Shown here: positions 1 to 6,612 of the stretch, piece after piece
How the letters are laid out: every line of letters starts with the position of its first letter
Position numbering within the stretch: position 1 is the first letter of the stretch
From: JBOGFI01 sp050743365
GTDB taxonomy: Bacteria > Actinomycetota > Acidimicrobiia > IMCC26256 > JACDBD01
Reading direction: 5' to 3'
DNA length: 14,185 nucleotides
Assembly: GCA_050743365.1 (NCBI GenBank)
Contig: JBOGFI010000259.1
Span: 1-14,185 of the forward strand
The notes under the pieces: generated by a model
The model's database searches: none
The model's input: the letters and a program-made list of their open reading frames with translations, nothing else
Told to the model about the DNA's origin: nothing
Translations under genes and position numbers: made by a program

Positions 1-81
1 GGGCCCGGCGCCGCTCAGGCGTCCGCGCTCACCTGGACGGGCCTGGCGCTCCTCGCCGTGAGCGCCGCGGGCTGGTTGCTG

Positions 82-1059
82 ATGGCGCGCCGGCGCGGTC
101 GACGGTGGACGCGATCCGGCGTGCTCCTGATGCTCGTCGCCCTGGTCGCATCCGGCTGCTTCGGCGGCGGCGGCCGTCCGACCGGGCCCCCGGGGGGTCT
201 GACGATCTACAGCCGGGCCCACTGGGGCGCCAACGAGTCGCTGCGTCGGTGCCCGCCGGAGTATGCCCCCAGCGTCCGGTACGCGGTCGTGCATCACACC
301 GGTGGCGGCCCGGGGGACAACAACTACTCCGACGGCGCCGCCAAGGTCCGTTCGATCTACCTGTACCACACGCAGGTCAACGGGTGGTGCGACATCGGTT
401 ACAACTTCCTCATCGACAAGTGGGGAACGATCTGGGAGGGGCGCTACGGCGGCCTGGAGGCGCCGGTCATCGGTGCCCACGCGGCGCCGTTCAACACCGA
501 GGGCACCGGCGTCGCGATCATGGGGGACTTCACCAACCAGAACGCCCCGCCCGCGGCGCAGGACGCGCTCGTCCGGCTCCTGGCATGGAAGCTGACGATC
601 CATCACATCGACCCGTACGCGCCTGTCTCCAAGAACGGCCGATGGATCAGCGCGGTGAACGGGCACCGCGACGTCGCGCAGACCGCTTGTCCCGGGAACT
701 CCTTCTATCCGTCACTGTTCGGGCTCGGGCCCGAGATCGCTCGCCGCGTGTTCTACGGGCCGCCGATCGGGCACATCGACGCCCTCCAGCGCGCGCCCGG
801 CGGGGTACACCTGCGCGGTTGGACGCTCGACCCTGACGCCTACGAACCGATCTGGCTGCACGTCTACGTCGGTGGCGTCCGCTGGAGCGTCTACGCCGAC
901 GTCCCCCGCACCGACATCGCTGCTATCTATCCCCGATGGGGTGCGCGCCACGGATTCGACACCGTCGCGCCCGCTCCCGGAGGGCCGGTCCAGGTCTGCA
1001 TCTACGCGCTCAACGTGAGCCACGGAGGGCCGACCTTGCTCGGCTGCCGCACGGTCTGA
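82..1059 (+). CDS. Putative lipoprotein N-acetylmuramoyl-L-alanine amidase (PGRP/Amidase_2 fold) with C-terminal wall-associated module
   Basis: Predicted zinc amidase that cleaves the lactyl-amide bond between MurNAc and the stem peptide of peptidoglycan, acting outside the membrane. From the ATG at 82 it has 325 residues. It opens with an Arg-rich n-region, a hydrophobic core (VLLMLVALVA) and a lipobox-like ASG-C with Cys26, then a Gly-rich linker. The amidase domain spans about residues 40-225. It starts RAHWGAN and holds the metal-site motifs VVHHTGG (His71/72), GHRDV (His195) and TACPG (Cys203). The retained Cys argues for an active enzyme rather than a binding-only PGRP. Residues about 227-325 form a separate module (GWTLDPDA, HVYVGG, YPRWGARHGF, VCIYALNV) that I recognise from other actinobacterial exported wall proteins; its function is unknown to me. 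I chose ATG 82 because it gives a normal signal peptide. GTG 58 is possible, and the frame stays open to the left edge, so the protein may be longer. No clear ribosome site. Confidence 0.85.
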   Translation: MARRRGRRWTRSGVLLMLVALVASGCFGGGGRPTGPPGGLTIYSRAHWGANESLRRCPPEYAPSVRYAVVHHTGGGPGDNNYSDGAAKVRSIYLYHTQVNGWCDIGYNFLIDKWGTIWEGRYGGLEAPVIGAHAAPFNTEGTGVAIMGDFTNQNAPPAAQDALVRLLAWKLTIHHIDPYAPVSKNGRWISAVNGHRDVAQTACPGNSFYPSLFGLGPEIARRVFYGPPIGHIDALQRAPGGVHLRGWTLDPDAYEPIWLHVYVGGVRWSVYADVPRTDIAAIYPRWGARHGFDTVAPAPGGPVQVCIYALNVSHGGPTLLGCRTV

Positions 1060-1068
1060 CCACAGCGG

Positions 1069-1138
1069 GTCGGTCCGACGGCCGGCTGTGCACGTCGGTA
1101 GGTAGTGTCCGGGGGACCCCCGGTCGTCGGCAGCCGAC
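1069..1138. other. Cluster of three perfect inverted repeats between the amidase and YfhO-type genes
   Basis: The roughly 100 bp between the amidase stop and the chosen YfhO start hold three perfect inverted repeats, each around one central base. They are GTCGG-T-CCGAC (1069-1079), CCGGGGG-A-CCCCCGG (1109-1123) and GTCGGC-A-GCCGAC (1126-1138). A further GTCGGTA lies at 1094-1100, and the short palindromes GCCGGC (1081) and GTGCAC (1088) are nearby. As RNA the 1109-1123 arm could form a short GC hairpin. No T-run follows, so it is not a standard intrinsic terminator. The cluster could be operator half-sites, a transcription-attenuating structure, or chance in GC-rich DNA. No convincing -35/-10 pair was found. 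Confidence 0.4.
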
Positions 1139-1161
1139 CTGCCTTCCCTGCCCTCATCGCC

Positions 1162-4068
1162 ATGCACAGCCAGCCGCGAGCGACCGATCAGCCGGCCGGG
1201 CCCCCGAGCCTCGTAGCGGACGGCCCGCGCCCGGACCATGGCCGACCGGGCCAGTCACCGCCCGCGAGGACCGATCGCGGGCGGGCACCCGGATCACGCC
1301 GGTCGCGGGAGACCCTGATCCCGGTGGTGGTGTTCACCGCCACCGTCGTGCTTCTGATGCCGCAGGCACTGGGCGGCCAGCGGACCTACGCAGCCGTCGA
1401 CCTGCTCCAGCTCGGGTCCCCCTACCGCGACGTGATCGATGCGCCACCCGCGCCCGAACTGGCGGCGCCGATCCAAACCGACCAGGTCGAGACGTTCCCA
1501 TGGCCGGCGTCCTTCTTCCGCGAGCTCAGGCATGGCGACTGGCAACTCTGGGAGCCCAACGTCGCCGGCGGCATACCCACGGGCACACTCCCGCTCCTCG
1601 GGGTGCTCTCGCCGTTCAGCGTGGGCTACCTCGTGCTGCCGGCGTGGTACGCGGTCACCGTCAAGGCCGCCCTGGTGCTCCTGGTCTCGCAGTGGTTCAC
1701 CTACCTGCTGCTCCGGCGGCTCGGCGCCGGCACCATGGCGAGCACCCTCGCCGGAGTCGCCTACGCGTACACCGGGACGAACCTCGTGCTCCTCCACCGG
1801 GTCGGGGCCGTCGCGCTCGCCCCCGCGCTCCTGTGGGCGACACACCGACTCGTGGAGAGACCGTCGCTCCGGCACACAGGGCTGGTGGCGTTCCTCGTCG
1901 CCTGGACGTGGTTCGAGGGGTTCCCCGCGGGCTTCGTTTACTGCATGTACCTCACGGCTGCCTGGGGGCTCTGGCTGGCGGTCGCACGGCTCCGGGCGTC
2001 GCGCGGCACGACAACGCTGAGGCAACGCCTGGGTGACCCGGTACGGAGGCTCGGCGCGCTGGCAGCCGCCGGCGCCCTCGGCCTCGGCATCGCCGCCGTG
2101 AACCTCGTCCCGTTCATCGACGAGGTCCTCACCAGGCAGACACTCGGGACCCGCCTCACCACCGACTCCCACGCACATCTCCCGACGAGCAATGTCTTCG
2201 GCCTGATCGACCACAGCGCGATCGGTCCGCCCTGGTGGACGGGGATCCACCCCATCGAGAACGTCGCCACCATCGGGACGATCACCGTGCTGGCAGCAGC
2301 GGCCGGACTCGTGGCTTCCGTGCGGCGACGTCTGCTCCTCACACGCAACGGGGCAGCGGCGTGGAGCTTCCTTTGCGGGATCGGGATCTTCGGGATCCTG
2401 ACCAGCTACGTCGGCACGTTCGTGCTCGGGCTCGTGTACAACCTCCCCGGGTTGGCCGACAACCCCGTCCATCGGCTCCGGTTCCTGATCGCGATCGCGG
2501 CTGCCGGTCTCGCGGCACTGTCGTTGGACGCGTGGTGGCACGCAGGCGGCCCGGCAGCCGAGCGGCGCGTCCACGCGCCTCGCGGCATCTCGGCATTCAC
2601 GCTCCTGTTCTACCTCGGCGCCGCAACACTCGGTGCCAATGACTTCGTCGATGACGTCGCCCGCGCCGGCCGTTCGTCGGAGGTCGCGCGCGCAGTCGGC
2701 ATCGGACTGTTGCTGGCGGTTGCGGCGCTCCTGCTCGCGTGGGCAGGCCGGAGGTGGAGGCACCTCGCCCCCGTAGCTGCGGTCGCGATCGCCGGGCTGC
2801 TCTTCGCGCAGCTCGCGTGGCCCTTGAGGGACTTTACCCCGCAGGCGGATCGCGATCTGTACTACACGACGCAGCAAGGGCATCGCACCCTGCACAAGCT
2901 CGTCGGCGATCGCTACCGCTTCTCGGGTGCGGGCTTCTACACCTTCTACCCGAACACGGCCCAGCTCCTCGACGTACCCGACCTGCGCGGGTTTGCCTTG
3001 CACAGCACGGAGTTCCGCGACCTCGTGGGGGCAGCCGCACCGGCGGCCGTCGCCCGTGACCCCTTCAAGATCGTGCCCGACCGGGACTCCTGGAACTTCT
3101 CCTCGCCCGTGCTCGACGATCTCTCGGTCCGCATCGTGGTGCTGAGCACCGACGAGCTGCCGTTCGGAGACATCGTCGCCTCGACGGACTCATGGTCACG
3201 GTGGCGCGACCCCGACCGCCTCGGGCCCGAAGCGTGGCGATCTTCCGCTCCCGGGCCGATCACGGGCATCCTGGTCCCCCTCGAGCATTCCGGGGCCTGT
3301 CGAGGAGCGCGGATCCGGGTCACGCTGTCGACCGACGGGCGGACGGTCGACTCCGCGGAGCGGCCGGCCTTCGATGCCGAAGGGGGCTGGATGTCGTTCG
3401 CCTTGACCGGCCAGGAAGTTGGTGCCGGGGAGGCCTACGACCTGGCGATCGCGACCCTGGGAGCCGCATGCTCGGTCCAGGTCGGTACGATCGGATCCGG
3501 TGCGGGCGAGCGGGTCGCGACCCAGCCGATCATCGAGCCTCCCGAGCAGCCTCTTCGTCTCGTCGCGACGGGCCAAGGGTGGTTCTACCGTCGACCGACC
3601 GCCTTGCCGCTCGTACGCGCGCACTCCGACTGGCGCGCGTTCGAGACCCAAGCGCAGCTCCTCCGATGGGTCGCACGGCGCCCGGCCTCCGAGCGGCACG
3701 TGGCGGCGTTCGTGGGCGACGAGCCCGACTTCGGCGGAGGGGGCGTCCCGTCCTCGGTCGAGTCGTTCGACATCGACGACGAGCGGGTGCGGGCCGAAAT
3801 ACGGGGCGCGTCCCGGAACCTCGTGGTCGTGGCCCAGAATTTCTCGGATGGTTGGGAGGCAAGAGTCGACGGCGAGCCGGCTCCCATCGTGTCGGTCGAC
3901 GGCGCGCTCATGGGCGTGTTCGTCCCGAAGGGCGAGCATGAGGTCACTCTGGAGTACCGGCCCCGGTCGTTCCGCGTCGGCAGCGTGATCTCTCTCGGCG
4001 CGCTCGTCGTCCTCGTCGGGCTCCTGGTGGTCGCGGCGAGACGAAGGCAGCGCGAACGCTCGCGATAG
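1162..4068 (+). CDS. YfhO-family polytopic membrane protein, putative GT-C-type glycosyltransferase
   Basis: Large integral membrane protein (968 residues from ATG 1162) predicted to transfer a sugar from a polyprenyl-phosphate donor onto a surface polymer on the outer face. A disordered, Pro/Arg-rich cytoplasmic tail (about 1-50) precedes the first helix (about 52-70). The first outer loop then carries the GT-C-like acidic sites VDLLQ (near 80) and QTDQVETFPWP (near 105), and the YfhO-typical GDWQLWEPNVAGGIPTG. About a dozen hydrophobic segments follow to around residue 560. Next comes an exterior region of about 380 residues, a YfhO-type end (NFSDGWEARVDG, KGEHEVTLEYRP) and one last helix with a basic tail (RRRQRERSR). 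An alternative GTG at 1105 would add 19 residues, but that stretch contains the inverted repeats and lacks strong coding bias. The methyltransferase start is 11 nt downstream, indicating an operon. Family assignment is firm; sugar and acceptor are unknown. Confidence 0.85.
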   Translation: MHSQPRATDQPAGPPSLVADGPRPDHGRPGQSPPARTDRGRAPGSRRSRETLIPVVVFTATVVLLMPQALGGQRTYAAVDLLQLGSPYRDVIDAPPAPELAAPIQTDQVETFPWPASFFRELRHGDWQLWEPNVAGGIPTGTLPLLGVLSPFSVGYLVLPAWYAVTVKAALVLLVSQWFTYLLLRRLGAGTMASTLAGVAYAYTGTNLVLLHRVGAVALAPALLWATHRLVERPSLRHTGLVAFLVAWTWFEGFPAGFVYCMYLTAAWGLWLAVARLRASRGTTTLRQRLGDPVRRLGALAAAGALGLGIAAVNLVPFIDEVLTRQTLGTRLTTDSHAHLPTSNVFGLIDHSAIGPPWWTGIHPIENVATIGTITVLAAAAGLVASVRRRLLLTRNGAAAWSFLCGIGIFGILTSYVGTFVLGLVYNLPGLADNPVHRLRFLIAIAAAGLAALSLDAWWHAGGPAAERRVHAPRGISAFTLLFYLGAATLGANDFVDDVARAGRSSEVARAVGIGLLLAVAALLLAWAGRRWRHLAPVAAVAIAGLLFAQLAWPLRDFTPQADRDLYYTTQQGHRTLHKLVGDRYRFSGAGFYTFYPNTAQLLDVPDLRGFALHSTEFRDLVGAAAPAAVARDPFKIVPDRDSWNFSSPVLDDLSVRIVVLSTDELPFGDIVASTDSWSRWRDPDRLGPEAWRSSAPGPITGILVPLEHSGACRGARIRVTLSTDGRTVDSAERPAFDAEGGWMSFALTGQEVGAGEAYDLAIATLGAACSVQVGTIGSGAGERVATQPIIEPPEQPLRLVATGQGWFYRRPTALPLVRAHSDWRAFETQAQLLRWVARRPASERHVAAFVGDEPDFGGGGVPSSVESFDIDDERVRAEIRGASRNLVVVAQNFSDGWEARVDGEPAPIVSVDGALMGVFVPKGEHEVTLEYRPRSFRVGSVISLGALVVLVGLLVVAARRRQRERSR

Positions 4069-4079
4069 CATTGCGCGCC

Positions 4080-5024
4080 ATGCGCGACACCGAGGTTGCA
4101 CCGGACGGCTCGTCCACCGCGGCCACGTTCGGCCACCACTACTTCGAGCATTACTGGCCCGGCATCGAGCCCTATCGCCGCGACGACTACTGGCTCGGGT
4201 TCTTTCGAGGGATTGCGGGGCGCATCTCGACGGATCTCCAGCCGCGCTCCGTCCTCGATGCCGGGTGCGCGTTGGGCATCCTGGTGGAGACCCTCCGCGA
4301 GCGGGCCATCGAGGCGTGGGGCGTGGACATCTCCGAATGGGCCATTGCCAACGCTCACGAGTCCGTGCGCGACTACTGCTGGCAGGCATCGCTCACCGAG
4401 CCCCTGTCCCGGCGATACGACCTGATCTCCTGCATCGAGGTGCTGGAGCACCTCCCGAACCCGGAGCTCGACGTCGCGATCGACAACCTATGCGCAGCCA
4501 CTGACCGGATCCTGCTGTCGTCGACGCCGTCCGAGTACGGCGAGCCGACCCATGTGAACGTCAGGCCTACCGAGGACTGGGCGGCGCTGTTCGCGCGGCG
4601 CGGTTTCGTACGCAACCTCGATCTCGATGCTTCCTTCGTGTCGCCGTGGGCGGTCGTCTACGACCGATCCTCGGACCCGCTGCCAGAGGTCGTCCGCCGT
4701 TACGAGCGCTCGGTGTACCGGCTGAGAGACGAGGTGCGCCAGGTACGCGAGCAGATCCTCGACCAGGAGCGACGGTTGAGCAGCGCCGAGGGCGAGCCGG
4801 TCCTCCTCGCCGAGAACCAACGGCTCAACGAGGAGCTGTTCGCCAGCCGCGAGACCGTCATCAGCCACGAGGCCAAGCTGGGTGAGGCACTCGGCCGAGC
4901 CCGGTACCTCGAGGCCGAGCTCGTTCGCTACCAGGAGTGCATGGACGAGCTCGACCTCGTACACCGCTCGCGGGCGTGGCGGGCACTGGGCGTTCTGCGC
5001 AGACTGCTCGGCCGCGCTCGATAG
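4080..5024 (+). CDS. SAM-dependent class I methyltransferase with C-terminal coiled-coil tail
   Basis: Predicted cytoplasmic methyltransferase of 314 residues. The N-terminal half is a Methyltransf_23-like Rossmann domain. It has an HYFEHYWPGIEPY lead-in (20-32), SAM motif I VLDAGCALG (58-66), the acidic end of strand 2 in GVDIS (81-85), and IEVLEHLPNP (119-128) at the motif IV position. From about residue 200 the protein is almost entirely helical and charged, with heptad-like spacing (about 205-295) interrupted by a GEP break at 238-240. It ends in a basic amphipathic segment beginning RSRAWRALGVLRRLLGR (296-312). It lies between a YfhO-type transferase and a double glycosyltransferase, so a sugar or polysaccharide hydroxyl is the likely substrate. 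The tail could hold it in an oligomer or at the membrane; a chain-length role is discussed in the findings. ATG 4080 is preferred over TTG 4071. No Shine-Dalgarno is visible, and only 11 nt separate it from the preceding stop. Confidence 0.88.
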   Translation: MRDTEVAPDGSSTAATFGHHYFEHYWPGIEPYRRDDYWLGFFRGIAGRISTDLQPRSVLDAGCALGILVETLRERAIEAWGVDISEWAIANAHESVRDYCWQASLTEPLSRRYDLISCIEVLEHLPNPELDVAIDNLCAATDRILLSSTPSEYGEPTHVNVRPTEDWAALFARRGFVRNLDLDASFVSPWAVVYDRSSDPLPEVVRRYERSVYRLRDEVRQVREQILDQERRLSSAEGEPVLLAENQRLNEELFASRETVISHEAKLGEALGRARYLEAELVRYQECMDELDLVHRSRAWRALGVLRRLLGRAR

Positions 5025-5034
5025 CTCCAGCCTC

Positions 5035-6612
5035 ATGCCCCGGCTGTCGTTGGTCGCACCGCTCTCGAGTGCCGCGGAGCCGCGCCTCCGGGAGACGGTC
5101 GCGTCGCTGAATGGCCAGACGTGCCCAGAATGGGAGCTCGTGCGCGCCGACCTGGCGTCGGGTGAGCCGATCGAGGCCGTGAACGCCGCGCTGCGGAAGG
5201 CGTCCGGCGAGTTCTTCGCCCTGCTCGACCCGGGCGACACCATCGCACCCACGGCAGTCAGCCGCGTGCTGGAGGCGGTCGATGCCGCTCCCGACGTCGA
5301 CCACCTCTACACCGACGAGGACGAGATCGACGCCCTCGGCCGCACCAGCAACCCGTTCTACAAGCCCGCCTGGTCACCGGACCGGCTGCGCTGCCAGCCC
5401 TACACCGGTCGTCTGGGGCTCCTGCGCCGGTCGCTCGTCGAGGAAGTCGGCGGGCTCCGGGCCGGCTTCGAGGGCGCCGAGGAGCACGACCTGGTCCTGC
5501 GCGTCACCGAACGGGCCCGCCGGATCGTGCACGTCCCCGAGGTGCTCTACCACCGGCACATCCCGTCGGCGACCCACCCCAGTGGAAGCGCGATCCCGCC
5601 CCGCGCATCGGAGGCGGGCCGGCGAGCCATCGCCGAGCACCTCGCGCGCGTCGGGTTCCCCGCCACCGTGGAGATCGACGGCGACCGCCGCTACCGCCTG
5701 CGCCCGGACCTCCATGACGAGCCGCTCGTCAGCGTGGTGATCCCGACCGCCGGCCGGTGGCGGATGGTGTACGGGTCGCCGATGAACCTCGTCGTGAAGT
5801 GCGTCGAGAGCATCCTGGAACGCTCGACGTACTCGAACTACGAGATCGTGTGCGTCATCGACGACGAGGCCGCCGACCACACCCGCGACAGCCTGAAGCG
5901 GGCGGCGGGGGCGCGGCTCCGGTTCGTGCGCTACGACGGCGACTTCAACTTCGCCCGCGCGATCAACCTGGGCGTGGCGCGGAGCAGGGGCTCTCACCTC
6001 CTGCTGCTCAACGACGACACCCAGGTCATCACCCCCGACTGGATCCAGTCGATGCTCATGTTCGCCCGTGACGACGGTGTCGGTGCCGTCGGCGCCAAGC
6101 TGCTGTTCGCCGACGACCGCATCCAGCACGCCGGCATCATCGCCATCGGCCGGGGCGGGCCCGGCCACCCCTACTACGGGTTCCCCGGCAACTACGACGG
6201 CTACGCCGACAACCTGCGGGTGCCGTCCGACTACCTCGCCGTCACCGGCGCCTGCCTCCTGACCAAGCGCGACTGCTTCAACGCGGTCGGCGGCTTCGCG
6301 ACGATGTTCCCACTCAACTACAACGACGTCGACTACTGCCTGAAGCTCCGTCACCGCGGGTACCGGGTGGTGTTCAGCCCGGGCGCGGTCCTCCACCACT
6401 TCGAGCTGTCGACCCGCGTCAGCGGCGAGGTTGCGAGCGAGGAGCTCGACCTCCTCAACGACCGCTGGGGCTCGGTCCTCGAACGGGACCCCTTCTACAA
6501 CCCCAACTTCCTGCCTTCGTGCGACTTCATGCCGCCGATCAGGACCGCCGTCGAAGCTCGCCGATCCGACATCGCGCCTTGGCCGCGAGCAGGCGCACTT
6601 CCCCTTCCCTGA
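5035..6612 (+). CDS. Tandem GT2-GT2 family glycosyltransferase, first domain shortened
   Basis: Cytoplasmic glycosyltransferase of 525 residues with two GT-A (family 2) domains, of the type found in O-antigen and wall-glycan clusters. Domain 1 (about 4-215) keeps ALLDPGD (62-68), YTDEDEID (92-99), FYKPAWSPD and the EEHDL acidic motif near 150. It lacks most of the usual stretch between the second strand and the nucleotide-binding helix. Domain 2 (about 230-480) looks complete: PLVSVVIPT, FNFARAINLG, LLLLNDDTQV with a DxD-like NDD at 326-328, and NYNDVDYCLKL (429-439) for the catalytic-base region. Such enzymes add two linkages or alternate linkages from nucleotide sugars; the donors cannot be read from sequence. 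ATG 5035 lies 10 nt after the methyltransferase stop. A much longer upstream reading (from 4882) runs through the methyltransferase gene and its extra residues do not look like GT2. The last 74 bp overlap the convergent GT2-GT4 gene. Confidence 0.88.
   Translation: MPRLSLVAPLSSAAEPRLRETVASLNGQTCPEWELVRADLASGEPIEAVNAALRKASGEFFALLDPGDTIAPTAVSRVLEAVDAAPDVDHLYTDEDEIDALGRTSNPFYKPAWSPDRLRCQPYTGRLGLLRRSLVEEVGGLRAGFEGAEEHDLVLRVTERARRIVHVPEVLYHRHIPSATHPSGSAIPPRASEAGRRAIAEHLARVGFPATVEIDGDRRYRLRPDLHDEPLVSVVIPTAGRWRMVYGSPMNLVVKCVESILERSTYSNYEIVCVIDDEAADHTRDSLKRAAGARLRFVRYDGDFNFARAINLGVARSRGSHLLLLNDDTQVITPDWIQSMLMFARDDGVGAVGAKLLFADDRIQHAGIIAIGRGGPGHPYYGFPGNYDGYADNLRVPSDYLAVTGACLLTKRDCFNAVGGFATMFPLNYNDVDYCLKLRHRGYRVVFSPGAVLHHFELSTRVSGEVASEELDLLNDRWGSVLERDPFYNPNFLPSCDFMPPIRTAVEARRSDIAPWPRAGALPLP

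Noticed and set aside
1109..1123. Intrinsic terminator for the amidase gene
   Set aside because: The hairpin arm is perfect, but no T-run follows and the loop geometry is tight. It is recorded only as an inverted repeat.
1294..3003. Long minus-strand open frame (569 codons) opposite the YfhO-type gene
   Set aside because: Long antisense frames are expected in very GC-rich coding DNA. It shows no domain, membrane segment or motif, while the plus strand is clearly coding.
4882..5034. N-terminal extension of the GT2-GT2 gene into the methyltransferase gene
   Set aside because: The extra 51 residues are Ser/Arg/Thr-rich shadow of the methyltransferase coiled-coil codons. The GT2 fold begins directly after ATG 5035.
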